Positions 26,534-35,761 are shown, counted from the stretch's first letter. The stretch: DNA of 64,000 bases from Panacagrimonas perspica (GCF_004364935.1 NZ_SOBT01000013.1:1-64000); one strand, 5' to 3'. Program-made: numbers and translations. Notes: generated from the letters alone by a model not told the origin.

Positions 26534-27919
26534 GTGACGTCGCCAGCACCGAAGTTGAACTGCTTCAAGGCCTACGACATCCGCGGCCGTGTGCCCGACG
26601 AGCTGAATCCGGAAATCGCGTACCGGCTGGGCCTCGCGTTCGCCGAGCATTTTTCTCCGCGCTGCGTGGCCCTGGGCCACGACGTGCGCCACAGCTCGCG
26701 GCCGTTGCTCGAAGCCATCGCGGTGGGCTTGAACGAGCGCGGTGTCGAGGTGCTGGATCTGGGACTGTGCGGTACCGAGGAGGTCTACTGGGCTGCGCAA
26801 CAGCCGGGTGTGTACGGCGCGATCGAAGTCACCGCCAGCCATAACCCCATCGACTACAACGGCATGAAGCTGGTGCTCGCGGACGCCGTTCCGGTGTCCG
26901 GCGATTCCGGCCTGCGCGAGATCGAGGCGATCGTCTCGGCCAGTACCGCGCCGCTGCCGGCCACCCCTGCGCGCATGGTGCCGACGAGCTATCGCGCCTC
27001 CTACGTCGAGCATCTGCTGACCTACCTGGATACCGCCGCACTGCGTCCGATGAGCGTCGTGATCAACGCGGGCAATGGCGCCGCCGGTCCGTTGCTGGAC
27101 GCGCTGGAGCCGCGCCTGCCGTTCCGCCTGATCAAGCTGCATCACGCGCCTGATGGAAGTTTTCCCAACGGCATTCCGAATCCGCTGATTCCGCAGATGC
27201 GGCTGTCGACGAGCGCTGCCGTGCGCGCGTCCGGCGCAGATTTCGGGGTGGCCTGGGACGGGGACTTCGACCGCTGCTTCCTGTTCGACGAGCGCGGCGA
27301 ATTCATCGAGGGCTATTACGTGGTGGGTCTGCTGGCCGAGGCCTTGCTGGCGGCGCACGTGCGCCGGCCGGGTGAAGGGCGGCCGCGCGTGATCCACGAT
27401 CCGCGACTGATCTGGAACACGATCGACGTCGTGCTCAAGGCCGGTGGACAGCCGGTGCAGTCCAAGACCGGACACGCGTTCATCAAGGAACGCATGCGCA
27501 GCGAGAACGCCGTCTACGGCGGCGAGATGAGCGCGCATCACTACTTCCGCGGCTTCGCGTACTGCGACAACGGCATGCTGCCGTGGCTGCTGGTCGCCGC
27601 GATGATCTCGCGCGGCGGCAAGCCGCTGTCGCAACTCGTGCGCGATCGCGTCGCGCAGTATCCGGTCAGCGGCGAGATCAACCGCGGGGTGCCGAACGTG
27701 TCGAGCACGCTCAAGCGCATCGAGGAGCGCTATGCGGCGAAGGCGATCTCGAGCGACGACACCGACGGCCTGAGCCTGGATTTCGGCGAATGGCGCTTCA
27801 ATCTGCGCGGATCGAACACCGAACCCTTGCTGCGACTCAACGTGGAAGCGCGCGGCGATCACCGCCTGATGAATCTGAAGACCGCGGAACTGCTCGCCGC
27901 CGTCGACGCCGAGTCGTAA
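26534..27919 (+). CDS. manB: Phosphomannomutase (CpsG/ManB type, AlgC function)
   Basis: This 461-residue alpha-D-phosphohexomutase converts mannose-6-P to mannose-1-P, the step between the two AlgA reactions. The phosphoserine loop is VTASHNPIDYNGMK, the metal loop DGDFDRC, the sugar loop GEMSAHHYFR, and the phosphate loop RGSNTEP. The block KTGHAFIKERMRSENAVYGG matches the CpsG/ManB branch rather than Pseudomonas AlgC. In Pseudomonas algC lies elsewhere on the chromosome; here the gene closes the operon. The start is GTG with TGAGGA 7 nt upstream. The 122-bp gap before it contains a GGACAC/GTGTCC inverted repeat. Confidence 0.93.
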   Translation: MTSPAPKLNCFKAYDIRGRVPDELNPEIAYRLGLAFAEHFSPRCVALGHDVRHSSRPLLEAIAVGLNERGVEVLDLGLCGTEEVYWAAQQPGVYGAIEVTASHNPIDYNGMKLVLADAVPVSGDSGLREIEAIVSASTAPLPATPARMVPTSYRASYVEHLLTYLDTAALRPMSVVINAGNGAAGPLLDALEPRLPFRLIKLHHAPDGSFPNGIPNPLIPQMRLSTSAAVRASGADFGVAWDGDFDRCFLFDERGEFIEGYYVVGLLAEALLAAHVRRPGEGRPRVIHDPRLIWNTIDVVLKAGGQPVQSKTGHAFIKERMRSENAVYGGEMSAHHYFRGFAYCDNGMLPWLLVAAMISRGGKPLSQLVRDRVAQYPVSGEINRGVPNVSSTLKRIEERYAAKAISSDDTDGLSLDFGEWRFNLRGSNTEPLLRLNVEARGDHRLMNLKTAELLAAVDAES

Positions 27920-27958
27920 GCCTGGCCCGGGCGGAGACTTCGCGATTCGGCGCCGGGG

Positions 27959-29155
27959 TCACAGCGTCGGCGGAATCGACAGGCCTTCCTTGCGCAGCCG
28001 CTTCGCCGCGTGACGCCCCTTTCGCGAAATCAGCGCCGCCGGGATCAGCATCGACAGGCCCAGCCACGGCAGGTAGCGCGGATCCATCAGCGACCACGCG
28101 GCGCCGCCGAGCAGGGTGCCGCTCGACTGGCCCAGATAGAAAGCCGATGAATTGAGCGCGATCGATGCGCTCGCCAGTGCCGGCGCGAGCGCGGCGAGCC
28201 GCGCCTGCTGGAGACCGCTGAAGCCGGCGGCGCCGATCGCCCAGAACATCTGCATGACGAACAGCGCCAGCACCGAGTGCGACAGCAGCGGCCACACCGT
28301 GAAGACGGCGATCGGCAGCAGCACCCAGATGCGCACCATCTTCTCGAGGCCGAGCCGGTCGATCAGCACGATCACCAGGACGTTGCTGAGCACGGCGGCA
28401 AGGCCGTGCGCGAGCAGCAGTCGTGACAGCAACGTGGGATCGCCGGGCTGAAGCGTCGTGATCAGCGGGGCGATGTAACTGAAGACGGCGTGGCTGCCCG
28501 CCGCGAAGATCGCGCTGGTGGCGATCAGCAGGGACAGTGCCGGCGTGCGCAGCACCGTCAGCCAGCTGTGCAGGTTGATCGGCGGCAAGGTCATCGGCGG
28601 CAGCAGCCGCCACAGGCAGAACGCGACGATCAGGCTCGCGCCGCCCAGCGAACCCATCGCCACACGCCAGCCGGCGGCGTGGCCGATCCAGACACCCAGC
28701 GGGACGCCGAGGACCGAGGCCAGCGCCCAGCCGACCATCACCGCCGACGTGGCCTGCGTGCGCTGCGCCGGCGTCACCAGCAGGCCGAGCACCGCCGCCG
28801 CCTGCGGCGTGAACACCGCGGAGGCGATGGCCGCCAGAACGCGCGTCGCCAGCAGCTGCTCGTAGGTCTGCGCGAAGTAGGCCAGGCCATTGGCCAGCGC
28901 GCAGATCAGCAGCATCGCCGTCAGCAGGCGTCGGCGATCGATCTTCGCGCTGAGCGTGGCGAACAGCGGCGAGGCGATCACGCTGGTGATCGCGAAGGCC
29001 GCGATCAGCAGGCCGGCTTTGGCGATCGAGACCTTGAACGCGAGCGCCAGGTCGCTGAGCAGGCCGCCGACGATGTACATGCTGGTGCCGACCATGAAGT
29101 TGCCCGCGCACAACGCCCCGATGCGGGGGTCCTTGAAGATCGAGGGCAGGGACAT
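27959..29155 (-). CDS. MFS transporter
   Basis: This 398-residue protein has 12 predicted TM helices, of the DHA1/AraJ-like drug or sugar efflux type (GNFMVGTSMYIVGGLLSDLA, DRRRLLTAMLLIC after the second helix, PAQRTQATSAVMVGWALASVLGVPLG). The substrate is not evident. The start at 29155 gives the standard short N-terminus; no strong ribosome site is seen. It lies 86 nt downstream of the Old Yellow Enzyme gene on the same strand and is probably co-transcribed with it. It is convergent with manB across 39 bp. Confidence 0.88.
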   Translation of the reverse strand: MSLPSIFKDPRIGALCAGNFMVGTSMYIVGGLLSDLALAFKVSIAKAGLLIAAFAITSVIASPLFATLSAKIDRRRLLTAMLLICALANGLAYFAQTYEQLLATRVLAAIASAVFTPQAAAVLGLLVTPAQRTQATSAVMVGWALASVLGVPLGVWIGHAAGWRVAMGSLGGASLIVAFCLWRLLPPMTLPPINLHSWLTVLRTPALSLLIATSAIFAAGSHAVFSYIAPLITTLQPGDPTLLSRLLLAHGLAAVLSNVLVIVLIDRLGLEKMVRIWVLLPIAVFTVWPLLSHSVLALFVMQMFWAIGAAGFSGLQQARLAALAPALASASIALNSSAFYLGQSSGTLLGGAAWSLMDPRYLPWLGLSMLIPAALISRKGRHAAKRLRKEGLSIPPTL

Positions 29156-29241
29156 GCGCGATTGTCGCCGCTCGCGAGGCGGCGCGGCCACTTCGCCGGC
29201 CCTGTCGTGGAGCGGTCGTATTCCGGACCGGGAAAGGCTTG

Positions 29242-30480
29242 CTACGGCTCCTGCGCAGGCTGGCGGTTGAGCTCTGGCCGATCGATGCCGGTCAGCACGC
29301 AGCGGGTGCCACCCGGGGTGTACATCATGCCGACGCAGCGGTTGCACGCGGTGCAGCCGGAGTGTTCGACGCCGGCCCGCAGCGCCTGCACGAACTGTGG
29401 CTGGTGGATCAACGCGCGCGCCATCGCCACCGCGTCGAAGCCTTCCGCCATCACGGTGGCGACGCCGGCCGCCGATGTGACGCCGCCCAGGTAGGCCAGC
29501 GGCGAGGCGACCGCGGCACGGATCCGGCGCGAGGTTTCCAGCAGGTACAGCTCGCGGAACTGCAGGTTCGGCTCCTGCAGGCGCAGCAGCGGATTGGCGG
29601 CGCGCATCGCCAGGCTCGGCGCGTGCTCGCCGGCCGCGGCGGCGACTTTTGAGCCGAAGATGGTCCAGGGCGATTCGACGTTCATGCCGGCGCTGAGCAC
29701 CAGCAGGTGAGCCCCCGCCGCCGACAGCTCGCGTGCCACGATCGTGCTGTCCTCGATGCCGGCGCCGCCGCGGAAGCCCTCGACGGTGCTGAGCTTGCAC
29801 AGCACCGCCAGGCGCGCGCCCACCGCATCGAGAACGCGTGACAGCACTTCGGCGGGATAGCGGGCACGTGCCGCGGCATCGCCGCCCCAGCCGTCGCGGC
29901 GGCGGTTGTACTTCGGCGACAGGAACTGGCTGAGCAGATAGCCATGGCCCATGTGCAGTTCCACCGCGTCGAAGCCCGCGCGCTCCGCGAGGCGGGCCGC
30001 GGCGACGAATTCCGCGGCCACGGACTGCAGGTCGGCGGGCTGCATCTGCGCCTTGAACAGGCGACCGCTGATCACGCCGGCCGCATTGAAGCCGCCGGAA
30101 GCGCTGAGCGGACGCGGCACCGACAGCCGCCGGAGAAAGTTGAAGGCACCGCCGTGCGTGATCTGCGCGCAGGCGGCGCCGCCTTCGCCGTGGACGGCAT
30201 CGGTGATCGCGCGCAGCGCCGGCAGCGCGTCCTCGTCGAGTCGCACCTGGTCTTCGAAGGTGCGGCCGTCCGCGCTCACGGCGCAGTAGGCCAGCGTGGT
30301 CATGCCCACGCCGCCGGCCGACAGCGCGCGGTGATGCTCCAGCAGTGCCCGGCTCGGGACGCCGCCGCGCGCCATGCCCTCGTTGGTCGCCGCCTTGATG
30401 AAGCGGTTGCGCAGGCGCAGCGGGCCGAGCGTCCAGGATTCGAAGGCCCGGTCCAGCGCGGAGGTGGGGGATCTCGTCAT
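29242..30480 (-). CDS. NADH:flavin oxidoreductase (Old Yellow Enzyme family)
   Basis: This 412-residue protein is a single TIM-barrel FMN domain: LRNRFIKAATNEGMA, substrate His in AQITHGGAF, ELHMGHGYLLSQFLSPKYNRR, SPLAYLGGV. Its end holds a cysteine cluster (CTACNRC, then Cys 12 residues later) like the 4Fe-4S site of 2,4-dienoyl-CoA reductases. The second spacing is one residue shorter, and the C-terminal FAD/NADPH domains of that subfamily are missing. It reduces activated C=C bonds; the substrate is unknown. It is divergent from the TetR gene, with an inverted repeat between them. Confidence 0.88.
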   Translation of the reverse strand: MTRSPTSALDRAFESWTLGPLRLRNRFIKAATNEGMARGGVPSRALLEHHRALSAGGVGMTTLAYCAVSADGRTFEDQVRLDEDALPALRAITDAVHGEGGAACAQITHGGAFNFLRRLSVPRPLSASGGFNAAGVISGRLFKAQMQPADLQSVAAEFVAAARLAERAGFDAVELHMGHGYLLSQFLSPKYNRRRDGWGGDAAARARYPAEVLSRVLDAVGARLAVLCKLSTVEGFRGGAGIEDSTIVARELSAAGAHLLVLSAGMNVESPWTIFGSKVAAAAGEHAPSLAMRAANPLLRLQEPNLQFRELYLLETSRRIRAAVASPLAYLGGVTSAAGVATVMAEGFDAVAMARALIHQPQFVQALRAGVEHSGCTACNRCVGMMYTPGGTRCVLTGIDRPELNRQPAQEP

Positions 30481-30487
30481 GGTTAAA

Positions 30488-30506
30488 ACGGTACGACGGG
30501 AACCGT
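30488..30506. promoter_or_regulatory. Inverted repeat, possible TetR operator
   Basis: ACGGT-N9-ACCGT lies 8 bp upstream of the oxidoreductase ATG and 34 bp before the TetR gene start. TetR regulators commonly bind such palindromes in divergent promoters. The half-site recurs before the DUF1329 gene. The arms are short, so this is tentative. Confidence 0.4.
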
Positions 30507-30540
30507 AAAAAGGCCAGCCGTTCAGCGATGCGTAGGCGCG

Positions 30541-31209
30541 GTGGCGGCGACGCGGCACAATCGAGGTCTGCCTCGATCGAATCTCATCGTGCCTACCAGG
30601 AAGAAGAGTTCCGCTCCGACCCGCCATCCGCTGGTGCCGTTGCGCGGACGTCCGCGCAGCCTGGTGTCGGAGCAGGCCATCCTCGACGCGACGTTGCGAA
30701 TCCTGTCGACCGAGGGATACGCGGCGCTGACGGTCGATCGTGTGGCGAGCCTGGCCCGTGCGAGCAAGGCGACGCTGTACCGGCGCTGGAAGACCAAGGA
30801 GCATCTCGTGCTCGCGGTGTTCAGTCGCATGCCGGTGGTGGTGCCTGAGGAAGGCCGCAACGTCGAGGATGAACTGCTCGGCATGTTCTCGCAGTTTTCC
30901 CGGCAGATGCGGGATTCTCCGCTCAAGGGTGTGCTGCCGATGCTGGCGGCCGAATGCGTCGGAAATCCGACGCTGTCGACCACGCTGATGCTCATCAACG
31001 ACCAGCGTCGCGGCCCCGTGCGCCTCGTCCTGCGGCGCGGTATCCAGCGCGGCGAGCTGCCGCCGGACACCGACATCGAACTGGCCATCGACCTGATCCA
31101 GGGCGCGGTGGCCATCCGCATCTACTTTCTGCTCGAAAACCCCGACGAGCTGTGGATGCGCCGCTTGCTACGCGTGGTCCTGGCGGGTCTGCGCGCAAAA
31201 CCGCGCTGA
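30541..31209 (+). CDS. TetR/AcrR family regulator
   Basis: This protein is up to 222 residues. The helix-turn-helix lies at residues about 45-92 (AILDATLRILSTEGYAALTV, LARASKATLYRRWKTKEHLV), with a TetR_C_11-like ligand domain after it. The long basic N-terminus is uncertain: GTG at 30541 and GTG at 30589 are both possible. It lies between a divergent flavin oxidoreductase/MFS pair and the DUF1329-DUF1302-SDR genes. It is the natural candidate regulator for one or both groups, probably responding to a hydrophobic substrate. Confidence 0.88.
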   Translation: MAATRHNRGLPRSNLIVPTRKKSSAPTRHPLVPLRGRPRSLVSEQAILDATLRILSTEGYAALTVDRVASLARASKATLYRRWKTKEHLVLAVFSRMPVVVPEEGRNVEDELLGMFSQFSRQMRDSPLKGVLPMLAAECVGNPTLSTTLMLINDQRRGPVRLVLRRGIQRGELPPDTDIELAIDLIQGAVAIRIYFLLENPDELWMRRLLRVVLAGLRAKPR

Positions 31210-31259
31210 GGGCCGGACGCCGATCTCGTCCGAACGAACGGGGACGCCGCGGGAAATGC

Positions 31260-31279
31260 TCGGTTCAATACGAAACCGA
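31260..31279. promoter_or_regulatory. Inverted repeat before DUF1329 gene
   Basis: TCGGTT-N8-AACCGA is a perfect 6-bp-arm palindrome about 45 bp upstream of the DUF1329 start. It shares the CGGTTC...ACCG arrangement with the repeat at 30488-30506. A second small palindrome (GAAAC-N5-GTTTC) overlaps it. It is a candidate operator for the TetR protein. Confidence 0.4.
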
Positions 31280-31323
31280 TAGTTTCCATAGAGGGCCGAT
31301 CAGGCCCCGTTGCGGAGGAACCC

Positions 31324-32688
31324 ATGAACCGCTTGCTGCTGAACTCCAGCTTCGTGCTGAGCCTGCTGCTGCCGCTTGCGGCGGCGGCCAAGGTCGGCGC
31401 CGACAAGGCCGCCATGCTCGATTCGGCCACGCACACCTGCGTGGGCGCCGAACGGGCCGGCACGGCTTCCGGCGTGGCCGCGTACACCGGCAAATACCTC
31501 GATAGCTGGCCCGGCATGAAGGACAAGTCCGGCTACGACCCCGGTCCCTACGCCGACGAAAAGCCGCTGTTCACGATCACCGCCGACAACATGGCGACGT
31601 ACGCGGACAGGCTCACCGAGGGGCAGAAGGCGCTGCTCAAGAAGCATCCCAAGACCTTTCGCATGGCGGTGTATCCGAGCCATCGGGACTTCCGCATGCC
31701 GGACTGGGTGTGCAAGGTGGTCAAACAGAACGCCACCACGGCCGAGCTGGTCGACAACGGCCTGGGCACCACCGGTACCGACGGCGGCATTCCGTTTCCG
31801 TTCCCGCAGTCGGGACTGGAGGCGATCTGGAACATGATCTCGCCGTACCGCGCCTACAGCGAGGCCGCGGTCAACGACATCATCGACGTCTACGGCAACG
31901 GCAAGCTGGCATACGGCAAGCAGCGCTACCGCAGCCTCAACGTCACGACCAATCCGAACCGGCGCGGCTCCTACACCGACAAGATCGCCGCGCATTTCTT
32001 CGTCGAATCGCTGCTGCCCGCGCGCGACCGTGGTTCGATTGCCGTCGGCATCCAGCCGAACAATTTTTCGAAGGACAGCACGATGGCCTGGCAATACAAC
32101 CCGGGCATCCGCCGCGTGCGCCAGGCGCCGGAGATCTGCTGCGACTTCCCGGTGCCGCCGGCCGGCCTGCGCACCATCGACGATGACTACGTCTTCAACG
32201 GTTCGCCCGAGCGCTACACCTGGAAGCTGGTCGGCAAGAAGGAAATGGTCGTGCCCTGGCACAACTTCCGTGTCAACGACCCGGCGATCAAGTACGCGCA
32301 GCTCGCCACGCCGGGGTCGATCAATGCGGACTACGTGCGCTACGAGTTGCAGCGCGTGTGGGTCATCGAAGCCGAGCTGAAGTCCGGCATGCGCCACATC
32401 TACAAGCGCCGCACGATCTACGCGCAGGAGGACACCTGGTTCGGCGTCTGGGGTGACAACTACGACAACCGCGACCAGCTCTGGCGTGCGGCGCTGATCA
32501 ACTACCGCTACGCGCCCGATGCGCAGACCTATCAGCGTGGCGTCTCGGTCTACCACGACCTGACCGCCGACGCCTACGAGGCGACCTACCTGGTCAACGA
32601 GGCGGGCGAGGGTTGGTGGCGCATGAACGATCCGAAGATCGACGAAAGCATGTTCGGGCCCAAGGCTGCGACCTTGGGCGGCAAGTAG
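31324..32688 (+). CDS. DUF1329 outer-membrane lipid-handling protein
   Basis: This 454-residue exported protein has a signal peptide (LLLNSSFVLSLLLPLAAAA) and matches the DUF1329 (PF07044) pattern: GGIPFPFPQSGLEAIWN, YNPGIRRVRQAPEICCDFP, YDNRDQLWRA, and a beta-rich C-terminus. Family members have a LolA-like fold and are nearly always encoded beside DUF1302 proteins in bacteria that use hydrophobic substrates such as sterols, alkanes or bile salts. The biochemical role is unproven. GGAGGA lies 4 nt before the ATG. A DUF1302 gene follows after 32 nt. Confidence 0.88.
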   Translation: MNRLLLNSSFVLSLLLPLAAAAKVGADKAAMLDSATHTCVGAERAGTASGVAAYTGKYLDSWPGMKDKSGYDPGPYADEKPLFTITADNMATYADRLTEGQKALLKKHPKTFRMAVYPSHRDFRMPDWVCKVVKQNATTAELVDNGLGTTGTDGGIPFPFPQSGLEAIWNMISPYRAYSEAAVNDIIDVYGNGKLAYGKQRYRSLNVTTNPNRRGSYTDKIAAHFFVESLLPARDRGSIAVGIQPNNFSKDSTMAWQYNPGIRRVRQAPEICCDFPVPPAGLRTIDDDYVFNGSPERYTWKLVGKKEMVVPWHNFRVNDPAIKYAQLATPGSINADYVRYELQRVWVIEAELKSGMRHIYKRRTIYAQEDTWFGVWGDNYDNRDQLWRAALINYRYAPDAQTYQRGVSVYHDLTADAYEATYLVNEAGEGWWRMNDPKIDESMFGPKAATLGGK

Positions 32689-32720
32689 ATCTGCGGCGCG
32701 TGCGCAAGGGAGAAGCGTAG

Positions 32721-34577
32721 ATGCGGACCATTCGGCGGGACATGGGGCTGGCTTGCGCGCTGCTGGGCGGCGCCACGGCGGCCAACGCGGCGGGCGAGCT
32801 CGGGAAGCTGGGCGACATCCCGGTCGAATGGCAGTTCACAGGTCTGTACTCGGCTGCCGTGCGCACCGAAAAACCCAGCGATGCGATCCTCGACGCGCCG
32901 CCGGACCCGCGCATTCCGATCGCCGATTTCCTGCAGTACCCGGGCGGCATCAACTCCGACGACAGTGACCGCAATTTCAAGCGCGGTGCTCTGATCAACA
33001 ACCGGCTCTCGGTGCTCGGCGAACTGCTGTTCCGCGGTGAGGACTACGGTGCGCTGTTCCGCGGCGATGCGTTCTACGACGACGTGTACCGCAGCCGCAA
33101 CGACAACCGCCGGCTCGACACCGTCAACAAGCGCAGCAACGACGCCGACGAATTCTCCTCGGACGCCGCGCGCCTGAGCGGCCGTCGCGCGCGCCTGCTC
33201 GATGCCTTCGTCTACACCGACTTCGATATCGGTGAGGACATCCAGGCCAGCCTGCGCGTCGGTCAGCAGGTGGTGGCCTGGGGTGAGAGCCTGTTCTTCG
33301 GCGGCCTGGCGCTGGCGCAGGGTCCGGCGGACGGTACGCGCGCGAACATTCCGGGCGCCGACGTCAAGAGCATCCTGCTGCCGGTCAACCAGATCTCGCT
33401 CAAGGCGGCCATCGGCGACGACTGGCTGCTGCTGGGTCTGTACAAGCTCGACTTCAAGCCCACCGAGGCCAATCCGGTGGGCGAGTACTTCGCGGTGACC
33501 GACGCGGTCGGCGCGGGAGCGGAGTTCGCATACGGCATCCGCAATCCGCTGTATCTGGACAGCCTGGCCGAAGCCGACCTGCTGTCGAACGACCTGGGCC
33601 AGGCGCTGCAGACCATCGGCATCCTGCTCGGCACGCCGGGGCTGCCGCTGATCACGACACCCGAGCTGCTGCCAGCGCTGAGCCTGCCGGTGACCGGCAT
33701 CGCGCCGCTCAACGCGCAGCCCTCGATCAACGTGAAGTACCTGGGCGAGGACCATCCCGATTCCGACGGCCAGTACGGCATCGGCCTCAAGTACCAGCTC
33801 ACCGAGAACACCGACGTCGGCATCTATCACCTGCGCTACCACGACCCGTTGCCCGGGCCGGTGTTCACGTATGGATACGCGGAACTGGCGCCGCCCAACG
33901 GCGCGATCCCGGCGATCACCACCGAGGTCATCGACCTGGTCGTGCCCGTGACCTACCAGGTCAAGCACTTCGACGGCATCCACCTGACCGCGGCAGGGTT
34001 CTCGACCACGCTGTTCGGCGCCAACATCGGCGGCGAGTTCATCTGGCGCGAGAACGCCATCGTGCTGGCCGACGTGCAGACCGCGTTCGGGCCGATCCCG
34101 ACGCCGACGCGCGCGCGCACCGCGCAGGCCGATCTCAACGCGCTGTACATCGTCGGCCCGGCGATGTTCTGGGATTCGATCACGCTGATCGGCAACGTCG
34201 GCTATCAGCACGTGCACGACAACGACCCGGTGTTCGCGCCCGACGGCACGCGCAGCGACGCCCTGACCTACACGCGCGATTCGGCGGCGTACTCGTTCCT
34301 GAGCTTCATCGACCGGCGCAACGTGATCGACGGCTGGGACCTGCAGGTGCCGGTGTCGTTCGCCGGCATGGCCTACGGCCACTCCTCGCTGCTGGCCGGT
34401 TTCGGCTCGCTGCTGGGCAAGCGCGATCGCAGGGCGAGCGTCGGCCTGAACATGACGCGACTGCAGCAGCTCACCATCGGGCTCAGCTACAACCTGTTCC
34501 TCGGCTCCGCCGATTACAACGAGCGTCCACTCGCCGACCGCGACTATGCAGCCCTCACTGTCCGCTATTCCTTCTGA
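32721..34577 (+). CDS. DUF1302 outer-membrane beta-barrel protein
   Basis: This 618-residue exported protein belongs to DUF1302 (PF06980), with a signal peptide ending ANAAG. Its body is rich in alternating beta segments (LRVGQQVVAWGESLFFGG, INVKYLGEDHPDSDGQYGIG) and ends ALTVRYSF, an outer-membrane barrel terminus. It is thought to be a channel or carrier for hydrophobic compounds working with DUF1329. AAGGGAG lies 8 nt before the ATG. The following SDR gene starts 32 nt before this stop codon. Confidence 0.88.
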   Translation: MRTIRRDMGLACALLGGATAANAAGELGKLGDIPVEWQFTGLYSAAVRTEKPSDAILDAPPDPRIPIADFLQYPGGINSDDSDRNFKRGALINNRLSVLGELLFRGEDYGALFRGDAFYDDVYRSRNDNRRLDTVNKRSNDADEFSSDAARLSGRRARLLDAFVYTDFDIGEDIQASLRVGQQVVAWGESLFFGGLALAQGPADGTRANIPGADVKSILLPVNQISLKAAIGDDWLLLGLYKLDFKPTEANPVGEYFAVTDAVGAGAEFAYGIRNPLYLDSLAEADLLSNDLGQALQTIGILLGTPGLPLITTPELLPALSLPVTGIAPLNAQPSINVKYLGEDHPDSDGQYGIGLKYQLTENTDVGIYHLRYHDPLPGPVFTYGYAELAPPNGAIPAITTEVIDLVVPVTYQVKHFDGIHLTAAGFSTTLFGANIGGEFIWRENAIVLADVQTAFGPIPTPTRARTAQADLNALYIVGPAMFWDSITLIGNVGYQHVHDNDPVFAPDGTRSDALTYTRDSAAYSFLSFIDRRNVIDGWDLQVPVSFAGMAYGHSSLLAGFGSLLGKRDRRASVGLNMTRLQQLTIGLSYNLFLGSADYNERPLADRDYAALTVRYSF

Positions 34578-35535
34578 GCCACAACTGCAGCACGCGAACT
34601 CCCCGTCGGCGATCGCCCCGCGCGATCTGGCCGGCCGGTACGCGCTGATCACCGGCGGGGCGAGCGGGCTTGGACTGGGTTGCGCGCTGGAGCTGGCCGC
34701 GCGCGGCGCCCAGGTGTGCATCGCCGACCTGGATTCGAATGCCGCGCTGGCGGCGGAGCGGGTGATCCGCTCTGCGCACCCGGCGGTGAGCGTGCACTGC
34801 GAGCCGCTGGATCTGGCCGATGCGGACTCGGTACGCGGGCTGGCCGATCGCCTGCTCGCGCAGGGTCGTCCGATCGATCTGCTGATCAATAACGCCGGCA
34901 TCTATCCCCCCTCGCAGCGCGCGCTCGCCGCGCAGGGCGTCGAGCTGGGATTCGCCATCGCCGTGCTCGGGCACTACGCGCTGACGGCGCGGCTGTGGCC
35001 GTTGCTGGAAGCGGCGCCGGCAGCGCGCGTGGTCTGCGTCAGCAGTCTGGTGCAGCGACGCGCGCGCATCGATGTCGATGACCTGGGACTGGATCGCGGA
35101 TATCACCCGTATCGGGCCTACCAGCAGGCCAAGCTCGGCTCGCTGCTGTTCGCGCGCGAACTGGCGCGACGGCTGGCGCTGGCCGGCTCGCCGGTTCGCG
35201 CGCAGGCCGCACACCCCGGCGTGTGCCGCACCAACATCGGCGCCAACCGTCGCCGCCATGCGCAGGACACGCCGCTGCAGCGATTCTCTAGCTGGCTGCT
35301 CGCCTTCGGCATGCGTTTCCATGGACAGACGCCCGCGCAGGGCGCACTCGCCGTGATCGAAGCGGCCACGTCGCCCCATATCCAGCCCGGCGATTTCATC
35401 GGGCCGAAGGGATTCCTGGAAGCGGCCGGTCCGATCGGCGTGGTGGAACCGGGTCCCGCGGCCCGCGATTCCCGGCTCGCCGCGGCGCTGTGGCAAAGGC
35501 TCGAGGTCCTGAGCGGGCTGCGCTTCCCGTTCTAG
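34546..35535 (+). CDS. Short-chain dehydrogenase/reductase
   Basis: This 329-residue protein has a classical SDR fold: nucleotide loop TGGASGLGLG, NNAG motif in LLINNAGIYPP, and active site Ser in VVCVSSLVQ with YxxxK as YQQAKLGS. It resembles retinol dehydrogenase-like SDRs (AHPGVCRTNIGAN). It would oxidise or reduce an alcohol/ketone on a hydrophobic substrate handled by the upstream pair; the substrate is unknown. The start overlaps the DUF1302 gene by 32 nt, and no later in-frame Met precedes the nucleotide loop. Confidence 0.88.
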   Translation: MQPSLSAIPSEPQLQHANSPSAIAPRDLAGRYALITGGASGLGLGCALELAARGAQVCIADLDSNAALAAERVIRSAHPAVSVHCEPLDLADADSVRGLADRLLAQGRPIDLLINNAGIYPPSQRALAAQGVELGFAIAVLGHYALTARLWPLLEAAPAARVVCVSSLVQRRARIDVDDLGLDRGYHPYRAYQQAKLGSLLFARELARRLALAGSPVRAQAAHPGVCRTNIGANRRRHAQDTPLQRFSSWLLAFGMRFHGQTPAQGALAVIEAATSPHIQPGDFIGPKGFLEAAGPIGVVEPGPAARDSRLAAALWQRLEVLSGLRFPF

Positions 35536-35761
35536 GGCTGCAACCCGGAGACGCCGGCGCGGCTCGGTGGACGTTGCGAACGCCGTCGGGCGAAAACATC
35601 TTCGGCGCCATGGTGGAGGGCCCGCGAGGACGAGCGAGGGCCCGTCGATGGCTTCGTGTCCTTTGCGCTGACGGCATCTCGAGCCGGGCCAGTCCCGACA
35701 CTTGCAGGGTGGGGTGGCGTACGAGGGACAATCGCATTTCCGCTTCCCCTGATCGGCGTGC
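35536..35761. other. Intergenic stretch without recognisable content
   Basis: These 226 bp follow the SDR gene. A short frame runs through them but shows no family feature and lacks a supported start. No clear terminator with a T-tract or promoter was seen. Confidence 0.4.
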
